A stretch of 64,000 nt of DNA from Acidobacteriota bacterium (lineage in GTDB: Bacteria; Actinomycetota; Acidimicrobiia; Acidimicrobiales; Microtrichaceae). The translations under genes were made by a program, and so were the position numbers. The stretch spans positions 1 to 64,000 of the forward strand of contig QEUP01000005.1 in the NCBI GenBank assembly GCA_003577145.1. The letters are read 5' to 3'. The notes under the pieces were generated by a model. It had not been told where the DNA came from. It searched no databases and saw only the letters and a list, made by a program, of their open reading frames with translations. This document shows positions 44,183 to 51,297 of the stretch, one piece after another (position 1 is the first letter of the stretch; each line of letters starts with the position of its first letter).

Positions 44183-45733
44183 GTGGCCACGAAGTTGATC
44201 GAACGAACTGCGAGGTTCCTCGAGACAAGGCTCGACCGTCGCGGCTTTCTCGCGCGAGGTGCTCTGGCGGGCACTGCGGTCGCGGTTGCCCCGAGCGAGT
44301 TCATCCTCAGGCCCAACTCCGCGTATGCGGCCATCTGCAACTGCAACGGATCGAGCTGCAGCTGCTCGGCAACCTGTTGCGACGGGTACACGGAGTTCTG
44401 CTGCCATACCCATCCCGGCAACGGCAACCGCTGTCCTCCCGGGACCCGCCTCGGTGGGTGGTGGAAGGTCGACGGATCGAACTTCTGCGGCGGTGGCCCT
44501 CGCTACTACATGGACTGCAACGCATCCTGCGGCGGCTGCGGCTGCGGGGGCAGCGGCATCTGCAGCGGATCCTGTTCCGGTACGGGGTGTGGCTGCGCCC
44601 ACGGCGACTGCGGCAACCGGAAATCCGGTTGCACCGGATTCCGTTACGGTCAGTGCAACAATCAGATCGCTTGCCTCGGGCCCATAGTGTGCAGGGTGGT
44701 CACCTGTACTGCCCCGTGGGCCATCGATCCGACATGCAACACCACCGTGAGGGTCGACGAAGCCACCAGGTACCACAACCGTCCCTGCCTGCAGCAGTCC
44801 GACAACCCGTTCGGCGCGGTCGACTTCGTCAGTGACGAGAAGGGCGCGCTGCGTCTCAGGGGCTGGGTCATCGATCCCAACACCGGGTGGCCCGCCTACG
44901 CCCACGTCTACGTCGACGGGGCAGCGGTTGCCTCGACGCTGGCGAAGCTGGCGCGCCCCGACGTCGCTCGTCGCTACCCGGCCTATGGGCCTCATCACGG
45001 CTTCGACATCACCGTGCCCATGTCATCGGGCCTCCACGTCGTCTGCGTCGCCGCCATCAACCACGGCCCCGGCAACAACCAGTTCCTTGGGTGTGCCTTC
45101 GCCTATCTCTCCCCTGAACCGTTCGGTGCCCTCGACCTGGTCCAGGCCAAGCCGGGTTCCACCAGGATCACCGGCTGGGCCGCCGACCCCGACAAGGGGA
45201 CGGGGCCGATCTCGGTGCACACCTACATCGACGGAAGGCTGCACTCGGCCACGCGGGCAGATCGATACCGTCCTGACATCGAGCGCGCCTACCCTCACCT
45301 GGGGCCTTACCACGGCTTCGACGCGACCCTCCCCAGCTCGGGTGGCGACCACGAGGTCTGCGTCTACGCCTTCAACGAAGGGAGCGGCCACAACCAGAGA
45401 CTCGGGTGCAGGAAGGTCGGCCAGCCCTTCGGTAACGTCGACGTAGTCCGCGACGAGGGTGGGGCCATCCGGGTGTCAGGCTGGACGATCGACCCGGACA
45501 CGGTCGACCCGATCAAGGTACACGTCTACATCGACGGCCACGCCACCCGGTCGCTGGATGCCAACCGCAGCCGCTCCGACGTGGAACGCGTATACCCCGA
45601 GTACGGGCCGGCCCACGGCTTCAACGACCTGATCCCCGCGGTTCGAGGGGAACACGTCGTCTGCGTCTTCGCGATCAGCCACGGACGAGGCACCGCCGAG
45701 TATCTCGGCTGGAAGAAGGTCGTGGTCGCGTGA
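44183..45733 (+). CDS. Tat-exported cysteine-rich MauA-like protein fused to three secreted repeat domains
   Basis: The 516-residue protein starts with a Tat signal (LDRRGFLARGAL, residues 17-28; likely cleavage after NSAYA, 49). Residues 50-205 hold 26 cysteines and resemble methylamine dehydrogenase light chain: RCPPGTRLGGWWKVDGSNFC aligns with the MauA stretch around the first TTQ tryptophan (W93/W94 here). At the second TTQ site MauA has Ile-Trp-Cys; here it is Ile-Ala-Cys (QIACLG, Ala163), so TTQ probably cannot form. Residues about 209-305, 313-410 and 415-514 are three copies of a roughly 97-residue domain (GW-DP...VHVYVDG...RPDV...YP-YG-HGF...VCV...LGC). The third copy has Trp in place of the last Cys. 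GGGGGT lies 7 nt before GTG 44183. The MauE-like gene precedes it, and a MauD-like gene overlaps its stop by 4 nt. Confidence 0.8.
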   Translation: MATKLIERTARFLETRLDRRGFLARGALAGTAVAVAPSEFILRPNSAYAAICNCNGSSCSCSATCCDGYTEFCCHTHPGNGNRCPPGTRLGGWWKVDGSNFCGGGPRYYMDCNASCGGCGCGGSGICSGSCSGTGCGCAHGDCGNRKSGCTGFRYGQCNNQIACLGPIVCRVVTCTAPWAIDPTCNTTVRVDEATRYHNRPCLQQSDNPFGAVDFVSDEKGALRLRGWVIDPNTGWPAYAHVYVDGAAVASTLAKLARPDVARRYPAYGPHHGFDITVPMSSGLHVVCVAAINHGPGNNQFLGCAFAYLSPEPFGALDLVQAKPGSTRITGWAADPDKGTGPISVHTYIDGRLHSATRADRYRPDIERAYPHLGPYHGFDATLPSSGGDHEVCVYAFNEGSGHNQRLGCRKVGQPFGNVDVVRDEGGAIRVSGWTIDPDTVDPIKVHVYIDGHATRSLDANRSRSDVERVYPEYGPAHGFNDLIPAVRGEHVVCVFAISHGRGTAEYLGWKKVVVA

Positions 45734-46512
45734 CGGCACTGGTCATCATCGAGGGCGTGGTCATCCTGTTGCTGGCCATCCTGGTTGTCGGGCTGCTACG
45801 CAGTCACGCCGATGTGCTCCGGGCGCTCCACGAGCTCGGCGTCAACCCGCACGAGCGAACCCCGTTGGGTGGAGCTGCCGGCAACTTCGAGATCGCAACC
45901 AGGCCCGGCGTTCCCGAGCCCAGAGCCCACGCCGATCTCGGGGCCCACGACATAGCGGGATCGACGATCGACGGGGGGAGTGCGGTGGTGAGCGTAGCCG
46001 GCGTCGACCACACCACCCTGATCGCGTTCTTGTCGAGTGGCTGCTCGACCTGCGCCGATTTCTGGGCGGCTTTCGAGCACGGGGAAGCCGACCAGATCCC
46101 AGGGGTGAGTACCCGGCTGGTCGTCGTCACACAAGGCCCGGAACTGGAGAGCGTCTCCACTTTGGCAGAGCTCGCGGCCCCCGGCCTGACCACGGTCATG
46201 TCCTCCGAAGCCTGGGACGACTACGGGGTACCGGTTTCTCCGTACTTCGTTCTGGTTGATGGCCCCAGCGGTCGCGTGGCCGGCGAGGGAGCCGCCAGCT
46301 CGTGGCCACAGGTGCTCGACCTGCTTCGCAAGGCTGTCGCCGACGGGGGCATGGATCTGCGACCCAGACGCACCAGGCGGGAGTTCCTCACCGGCAGCCA
46401 GCGCGAGGAACGAGCCGACCGCGAGCTGGCGACCGCGGGCATCCACCCGGGTCATGCGAGTCTGTACCCCGAGACCCTCGACGACGTGGAGGGCGACGGT
46501 GACGACGATTGA
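45730..46512 (+). CDS. MauD-like membrane-anchored thioredoxin-fold protein
   Basis: The 260-residue protein has one N-terminal membrane helix (residues 3-23), a linker, and a thioredoxin-like domain with the active-site motif CSTC (Cys105-Cys108) in FLSSGCSTCADFW and a cis-Pro region GVPVSPYFVLVDG. This matches MauD, the disulfide oxidoreductase or isomerase required for methylamine dehydrogenase light chain folding. Its likely client is the 26-Cys protein encoded directly upstream, whose stop overlaps its GTG start (GTGA). The acidic C-terminal tail is not part of the family. Confidence 0.78.
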   Translation: MTALVIIEGVVILLLAILVVGLLRSHADVLRALHELGVNPHERTPLGGAAGNFEIATRPGVPEPRAHADLGAHDIAGSTIDGGSAVVSVAGVDHTTLIAFLSSGCSTCADFWAAFEHGEADQIPGVSTRLVVVTQGPELESVSTLAELAAPGLTTVMSSEAWDDYGVPVSPYFVLVDGPSGRVAGEGAASSWPQVLDLLRKAVADGGMDLRPRRTRREFLTGSQREERADRELATAGIHPGHASLYPETLDDVEGDGDDD

Positions 46513-46591
46513 GCTCTCGGGCGCTGCTGTGATGGCGGTTGGCCTGGCGGTTGCGGTGGTCGGCGCCGTACGGGCCAGCTGGTCACCCTGA
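46499..46591 (+). CDS. 30-residue single-helix membrane peptide
   Basis: GTG 46499 opens a 30-codon frame ending at TGA 46589-46591. GGAGGG lies 5 nt before it inside the end of the MauD-like gene, which it overlaps by 14 nt. The product MTTIELSGAAVMAVGLAVAV... is one hydrophobic helix with a basic residue near the C-terminus, like small subunits of membrane complexes. The next gene starts 9 nt later, so it fills an otherwise empty gap in the operon. Not proven to be translated. Confidence 0.45.
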   Translation: MTTIELSGAAVMAVGLAVAVVGAVRASWSP

Positions 46592-46600
46592 GGCGAGTCG

Positions 46601-47197
46601 ATGCTTTCGAGCATCCACCCGCTCGGTGAGCGGGCCAAGGGCAATCGATACGGTGTCACGCTGGCCGCCTACATGCTCGGTTCGCTTGCGGGTGGCCTGG
46701 TGCTGGGCGCGGCTCTCGGGCTGGCGGGCTCCGTGCTCAGGGAGCTCATCGATCCTGCGTTTGCTGCAATGACATTCGGAGCCGTCTGCATGGTCGCCTT
46801 CGTTGCCGACCGGGGCCGTTGGCTTTCCCGGCTCCCGTCATGGCATCGGCAGGTGAACGAGGACTGGCTGGCTGAGTTCCGCGGATGGGTCTACGGGTCA
46901 GGATTCGGGTTCCAGCTCGGCCTAGGTGTCGTCACCATCATCCCGTCGGCCATCTTCTACGCGGTGATGGCTGCCGGTCTTCTCGTGGGCTCCGTCCAGG
47001 GTGCGGTCGTCATCGGCGGCGCTTTCGGTCTGGTCAGGGGACTGGTCTTGATCACCGGCCGCCGGATCGTGGACACCCAGTCCCTGCTGGCATACCACCG
47101 CTCCTTTCAACGCCGCGCGCGGCTCGCTGACACCGCCACCTCCACCGCCCTGCTGGTGGGGGCGGGCACGCTGCTCCTGTCGACGGTGATGGCGTGA
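46601..47197 (+). CDS. Multi-pass membrane protein of the Mau-like operon
   Basis: The 198-residue protein has about five hydrophobic segments, including LAAYMLGSLAGGLVLGAALGLAG near the N-terminus, a soluble loop with DRGRWLSRLPSWHRQVNEDWL, and a second bundle from GSGFGFQLGLGVVTIIPSA onward. The Gly-rich first helices recall CcdA/DsbD-type electron carriers, but the paired membrane cysteines of that family are missing (one Cys, in GAVCMV). I therefore call only a membrane protein. It ends in GTGA, overlapping the next gene by 4 nt. Confidence 0.7.
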   Translation: MLSSIHPLGERAKGNRYGVTLAAYMLGSLAGGLVLGAALGLAGSVLRELIDPAFAAMTFGAVCMVAFVADRGRWLSRLPSWHRQVNEDWLAEFRGWVYGSGFGFQLGLGVVTIIPSAIFYAVMAAGLLVGSVQGAVVIGGAFGLVRGLVLITGRRIVDTQSLLAYHRSFQRRARLADTATSTALLVGAGTLLLSTVMA

Positions 47198-47673
47198 GCA
47201 CGAACATCGAGTCATTCGGCATCTCAGTCGAGGTACCCGACGGTTGGAACGGGCAGATATTCCGCCGCCCCGGCGACGCAGGAGCGCAGCCACAGGCTGT
47301 CGACGAGGGCGACTCGAGCACGTTCCCGGTCGTTCACGTCGGCAACTTCTGGCTACCTGCAGTACGAGGCGACTTCGGCTCAGGTGCCGTCGAGCAGATG
47401 AGCCACGACGACGTGCTCGTGTGCCTGCTCGAATACGAGCCCGAGGCTGCCTCCACTGCACTTTTCGCGCATGAAGGGATACCTCGGTTCACCGCTGGTG
47501 ATTTCGATCCACGGACGATGCAGAGAAGCGTGGCCGGTATGGCCGGTGCCCAAGCGTTCTTCCGGGTCAACGGTCGCGCCTTTTGCGTCTACGCGGTGGT
47601 GGGCAGCTATGCCCGAAGGAGCCACCTCGCACCTTCGGTGAACCGCGTGCTGGAGGGGATCGAGATCGGGTGA
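47194..47673 (+). CDS. Small soluble protein of unknown function
   Basis: The 159-residue protein begins ESFGISVEVPDGWNGQIF, a start shared by many actinobacterial PsbP/Mog1-like 'wall-associated' sequences, and contains ALFAHEGIPRFTAGDFDP. It has no signal peptide or membrane helix. A PsbP-like alpha/beta sandwich is a guess. Its GTG overlaps the previous stop (GTGA), so it belongs to the operon. Function unknown. Confidence 0.65.
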   Translation: MSTNIESFGISVEVPDGWNGQIFRRPGDAGAQPQAVDEGDSSTFPVVHVGNFWLPAVRGDFGSGAVEQMSHDDVLVCLLEYEPEAASTALFAHEGIPRFTAGDFDPRTMQRSVAGMAGAQAFFRVNGRAFCVYAVVGSYARRSHLAPSVNRVLEGIEIG

Positions 47674-47711
47674 GCGGCGGGTCGACAGCCCGGCAATTCC
47701 TGTGCGCCGCG

Positions 47712-47717
47712 TAACCT
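47712..47717 (+). promoter_or_regulatory. Candidate -10 box for a leaderless transcript
   Basis: TAACCT ends 6 nt before GTG 47724, which has no ribosome binding site. Suggests that the last membrane gene of the group has its own leaderless transcript besides read-through. Confidence 0.4.
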
Positions 47718-47723
47718 GACTTG

Positions 47724-48254
47724 GTGACCGATGTCGGCTTCCTGATCGTCTATCTGGCGTGGGGATTCGGTGTCGCAACCATCGTCGCAGGTCTGGCTCT
47801 GCTCGGGCGATCGCAGGATCGGAGCCCTTCGCCGTCGGGAAGGCAACTGATCGGGTTGGCCGTCACGCTCGTTGGCTGTCTCGGGCTGCTGGCCTCGTTG
47901 GCGTTGCCGTGGATCAGCGGGTTGTCAGCAGGCGACCAGAGGGAGCTGGTGGAATCCGGCTGGACCGGCTTGGACCCGCTGACGACCGGAGCGATCGCGG
48001 GGCTCTGCGGGCTGGCCGGACTGTACGTGCTCTACCGGCGAGGGGGCGGTGTGTACCGCCGGCTCCTGATGCTCTCGACCGGCTGGTGCGTGCTCGGCCT
48101 CGTCGTGGGCAATCTGGTCATCCAGTCGACGACGTCGCGTGGTTCGAGCATGGAGTGGGGTGCCTTCGTGTCCCTGGGCGCGGCACTCGTGGTGATCACC
48201 GGCCTGTACTTGGCCGCGTCAGCTGGCGCACCTGGCTCTCAGGCGGCGCTCTAG
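47724..48254 (+). CDS. Four-helix membrane protein of unknown function
   Basis: The 176-residue protein has four clear membrane helices (FLIVYLAWGFGVATIVAGLAL; LIGLAVTLVGCLGLLASLAL; TGAIAGLCGLAGLYVLY; MLSTGWCVLGLVVGNLVI) plus a last one near the C-terminus. After helix 2 it has LPWISGLSAG, a loop found in many uncharacterised actinobacterial membrane proteins. It lies 50 nt after the previous gene with a -10-like box between them. The 3' end overlaps the convergent GGDEF-EAL gene by 36 nt. Confidence 0.7.
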   Translation: MTDVGFLIVYLAWGFGVATIVAGLALLGRSQDRSPSPSGRQLIGLAVTLVGCLGLLASLALPWISGLSAGDQRELVESGWTGLDPLTTGAIAGLCGLAGLYVLYRRGGGVYRRLLMLSTGWCVLGLVVGNLVIQSTTSRGSSMEWGAFVSLGAALVVITGLYLAASAGAPGSQAAL

Positions 48255-49565
48255 CTGTTCGGCCAGTTCGGGGCGGCCGAAGTAGAAGCCCTGGGCGAGT
48301 GGGCAGTCCATCTCGACCAGTTGCTGAGCCTGCTCTGCCTCCTCGACGCCCTGGGCGCAGGGGGCTATCTGCAGCTCTTGGGCGAGTCGTACGACGTTCC
48401 TGACTATCGTGGTGTCCTCCTCGGACATCCCCAGGCCCTGAACGAAGCTTCTGGGGATCCGCAGCAGGTCGAGCGAGAGCTCGCGTATGGACGAGAGAGT
48501 TGAGTAGCCCGTCCCGAAGTCATCGAGCGCCAGCCGTACCCCGCGCTTCTTCAGCTCTCTGAGCTTGGGCCAGAGGACGCGCCTGTTGTGGCGCAAGGCG
48601 TTCTCGGTCACATCGAGCACCAGATGCTCAGGCGGAAGCCCCGCCGCTTCGTAGGCGGCGACGATGCTACCGACGAACGCCCTGTCCGTCAGTTGACTCG
48701 CCGCGAGGTTCACAGCCACGAAGTAGTCAGGCGCTCCGGGAGTCAAGTTCGACCAGATCTTCACCTGGCGGCAGGCACGCTCGGCCACCCAAGAGCTGAC
48801 TGGAACGGCCAAGGAGGTACGCCTGAGGACCGAGAGGAACGCGCTCGCAGGTATGAGCTTGGTGCCCGACGTCGGGTCCAGCCAGCGCCATCGCAGCAGC
48901 GCCTCGAACCCCACCATGTTTCCCTGGGACGGGGACACGATCGGCTGATAGACGACACGGAACTCGTCCTCCTCGAACGCCTTGCGTATTCGCTCCGGAG
49001 TCACCTCGAAGTTCAGCCAGCTCCTGCTCGTGAAGTCCCTGATGAAGCAACCACCGGGTCCGTCCTCGCGGGCTTCGGTAACCGCCAACCTCGCCTCACG
49101 AACGACCGTTGTCGGATTCAGCTGGCGGTCATGGCTGAGGGTCCCGCCGATGTACCCGATCACCGGCACGGCGTCGCTGCCGACGGTGACCGGGTCAGCC
49201 AGCGCGATGAAGATGTGGTCGCAGATCTGTTGCGCCGCCTCTATCGTGCTGACACGCCGGCAGAGGACTGCGAACTCGGCGCCTTCGTAACGGGCGACGT
49301 CGGCATTGGGGCCCATCAGCTTGCTCAAACGGCCACCGATGGTGCGTAGCACGTAGTCACCGTGGTCAGGGCCGTAGATCTCGTTGATGTCACGGAGGTT
49401 GTCGATTGTTATCAGCAGGAGCACGAAGCGCTCACTGGGATATCTCGCCTGCTCGAGTGCCGCCGAGAGGAATGTGTCGAGTTGCTGGCGGTCAGGTAGG
49501 CCTGTCAGCTTGTCGACAGTGTCACCTGCTGCATTGGGCTGTCTGCGTCTCACCATGGCGGTCAA
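48219..49565 (-). CDS. Degenerate GGDEF-EAL protein (probably inactive in cyclic-di-GMP turnover)
   Basis: The 448-residue cytosolic protein has a GGDEF domain (residues about 17-180) and an EAL domain (about 187-440) and no sensor. The GGDEF site reads EGAEF (94-98), incompatible with diguanylate cyclase activity. In the EAL domain, EALLR (221-225), Asn286 and DDFGTGYS (348-355) are kept. The LExTE motif is LDVTE (317-321), the KID lysine/aspartate is RIP (369-371), and AEGVE is AQGVE (Gln405). Loss of the catalytic-site Lys, Asp and Glu makes phosphodiesterase activity unlikely. Binding of cyclic-di-GMP without turnover, or another signalling role, is possible. It converges on the membrane gene at 47724. 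Confidence 0.88.
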   Translation of the reverse strand: MTAMVRRRQPNAAGDTVDKLTGLPDRQQLDTFLSAALEQARYPSERFVLLLITIDNLRDINEIYGPDHGDYVLRTIGGRLSKLMGPNADVARYEGAEFAVLCRRVSTIEAAQQICDHIFIALADPVTVGSDAVPVIGYIGGTLSHDRQLNPTTVVREARLAVTEAREDGPGGCFIRDFTSRSWLNFEVTPERIRKAFEEDEFRVVYQPIVSPSQGNMVGFEALLRWRWLDPTSGTKLIPASAFLSVLRRTSLAVPVSSWVAERACRQVKIWSNLTPGAPDYFVAVNLAASQLTDRAFVGSIVAAYEAAGLPPEHLVLDVTENALRHNRRVLWPKLRELKKRGVRLALDDFGTGYSTLSSIRELSLDLLRIPRSFVQGLGMSEEDTTIVRNVVRLAQELQIAPCAQGVEEAEQAQQLVEMDCPLAQGFYFGRPELAEQLERRLRARCAS

Positions 49566-49607
49566 AGTCCTGCGGATCGGGGTCGACTTCTGGTCTGCGC
49601 GGATTGG

Positions 49608-50390
49608 TCAGGTCTGTCGCTCCTGAGCGTCCACCTCAGCAGGCTGCACTCGGCTCGACACGACGCTGTCTAGCTGGGGCCTGCGCCGTTCGGTTCGGTC
49701 CCTCAACGATTCATCGGCACTTTTCCGGTCGGGCTGAGCAGCGGGCAGATCGAGGGGTGCGGTCCAGCGCAGGCGTGTCCCCGCTTGGGAGGACTCGATG
49801 CAGAAGGACCCGCCGAGCTGGTCGGCGCGGTCTTGCATGTCGTGGACACCGAGCCCCCCTTGTCTCGGCCCGGAATACCCGATTCCGTTGTCGGCGACGT
49901 CGAGAACGACGAGGTCCGATCGGACCGTGACCTGAACCGTGGCAGCAGACGCGTCTGCATGTCGGGCTACATTGAGCAGGGCCTCGCGGAGCGTGCTCGT
50001 CAGGTGCTCCGCGGTCATGCCGGCCACCGATCCGTCGACAGGACCCGAGAATGTGACCGCCGGTTCGAATCCGAGGGCTGATCTGGCCTCCTCGACGGTT
50101 CGGAGCACCGACAGGCGGAGCTCGGCAGTCGGGGGCGAGCGAAGCTGATGGATCACTGCCCTCACCTCGCCGATGGCGCCGTTGATGTCGGCCACGACGC
50201 GTCGCATGGTCGGACCTGTCTCGCTGCCCCCGGCTCGGTTGGCGACGGAGTCGAGCGTCATCGCCGCGCAGAAGAGCTTCTGGATGACGCGGTCGTGGAG
50301 GTCTGCGGCGATACGGCGGCGTTCCCGCAGGATCTCCGGGCTGGCGACGACGCGGGACGGCATCGGCTTCATGTCGTCGCAGCAGCTCAT
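49608..50390 (-). CDS. Sensor-domain-less histidine kinase (NarL-partner type)
   Basis: The 260-residue protein has only a HisKA_3 dimerisation domain (RIAADLHDRVIQKLF, phospho-acceptor His32) and a HATPase domain (TLREALLNVARHADAS N-box; VADNGIGY, GGLGVHDMQDRAD). The wording resembles DevS/DosS-type kinases, but no GAF or other sensor precedes it: the start ATG 50390 overlaps the response-regulator stop by 4 nt and leaves about 20 residues before the H-box. The Cys-Cys pair near the start (MSCCDD) could be a redox handle. The C-terminal 40 residues are charged and unconserved. Soluble. Confidence 0.85.
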   Translation of the reverse strand: MSCCDDMKPMPSRVVASPEILRERRRIAADLHDRVIQKLFCAAMTLDSVANRAGGSETGPTMRRVVADINGAIGEVRAVIHQLRSPPTAELRLSVLRTVEEARSALGFEPAVTFSGPVDGSVAGMTAEHLTSTLREALLNVARHADASAATVQVTVRSDLVVLDVADNGIGYSGPRQGGLGVHDMQDRADQLGGSFCIESSQAGTRLRWTAPLDLPAAQPDRKSADESLRDRTERRRPQLDSVVSSRVQPAEVDAQERQT

Positions 50391-51040
50391 GCGCTCATTG
50401 CAAAGGGTTCGTTTCGTGATTCGAGGGCGAAGATGGCGGCTTGGGTCCGGGACTCCACCCCCAACTTGGTGAGCAGGTGGGAGACGTAGTTCTTCACGGT
50501 CTTCTCGCTCAGGTGGGTCGCCTGGGCTATCTGCTTGTTGGAGTGCCCATCGGCGATCAGGTCCAGGATCTCGGCCTCCCGGCGGGTCAAAGAGCCGACC
50601 AGGCGCCGTCGCTCTTCGTTGCGGCGGATCTTGTCGAAGACGCGGTTCGTGACCGCCGGGTCGAGCAGCGATTGCCCGTCTGCTACCCGCCGGATGCCGT
50701 CGACGAGGTCCTGATCGCTGATCTCCTTCAGCAGGTAGCCGGCCGCTCCCGCTTTGATGGCGTTGAACAACAGATCATCGTCGAGGTACGAACTCAGCAT
50801 CAGACAGCTCATCGAGGGGTGTGCCTCGCTCAGCTGGCGGCACAAGGACACGCCGTCCATGTCGGGTAGGCGGATGTCGAGCAAGGCGATGTCGGCCCGG
50901 GTCTCGGTGAGCGCCGCCACGGCGCCGGCGGCAGTCGCGGAATCACCGACGAGCTGCATGTCGTCCTGTGCGGATAGCAGGGTCTTCAGTCCCCGTCGCA
51001 CAAGAGGGTGGTCATCGACGACGAAGATCCGCGTCCGCAT
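50387..51040 (-). CDS. NarL/FixJ-family response regulator
   Basis: The 217-residue regulator has a receiver domain (RIFVVDDHPLVRRGL; phospho-acceptor Asp55 in ALLDIRLPD; Lys in GYLLKEISD) and a LuxR-type HTH (LTRREAEILDLIADGHSNKQIA...SEKTVKNYVSHLL). This wording fits the DevR/DosR-like group. GGAGG lies 8 nt before ATG 51040; the frame is open further upstream without homology. It is the first gene of the two-gene system and its stop overlaps the kinase start, so the pair is coupled. Targets are unknown. Confidence 0.9.
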   Translation of the reverse strand: MRTRIFVVDDHPLVRRGLKTLLSAQDDMQLVGDSATAAGAVAALTETRADIALLDIRLPDMDGVSLCRQLSEAHPSMSCLMLSSYLDDDLLFNAIKAGAAGYLLKEISDQDLVDGIRRVADGQSLLDPAVTNRVFDKIRRNEERRRLVGSLTRREAEILDLIADGHSNKQIAQATHLSEKTVKNYVSHLLTKLGVESRTQAAIFALESRNEPFAMSA

Positions 51041-51297
51041 CGATTGTTGCCTCCAGGTCGCCTTGCTTGCTGGTAACTGCCACCCGATGCCGAATGCCCA
51101 CATGGCCACCGTAGGTGCCAATCCTGGGAATCCCATGGGCCGTTCGACTCATAGGTCCTCTATCGGAGGTCGCGGGCCGGGTTGTACCCCTCAGAACCGG
51201 ATTTGGCTACGCTCGCGGCGCCGGGCCGGCGGCGGGGCCTCGGTGTGTCTGCGGGCGGGAATTGGCAGGATCGCGAAAGGACACGAGAGGAGCCGTG

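Noticed and set aside
44183-45733. A functional methylamine dehydrogenase light chain
   Set aside because: The Ile-Trp-Cys context of the second TTQ tryptophan reads Ile-Ala-Cys, cysteines are more than twice the usual twelve, and no heavy-chain or mauG gene is present.
46601-47197. CcdA/DsbD-type thiol electron transporter in the Mau-like operon
   Set aside because: Gene position and Gly-rich helices fit, but the pair of membrane cysteines that defines the family is missing.
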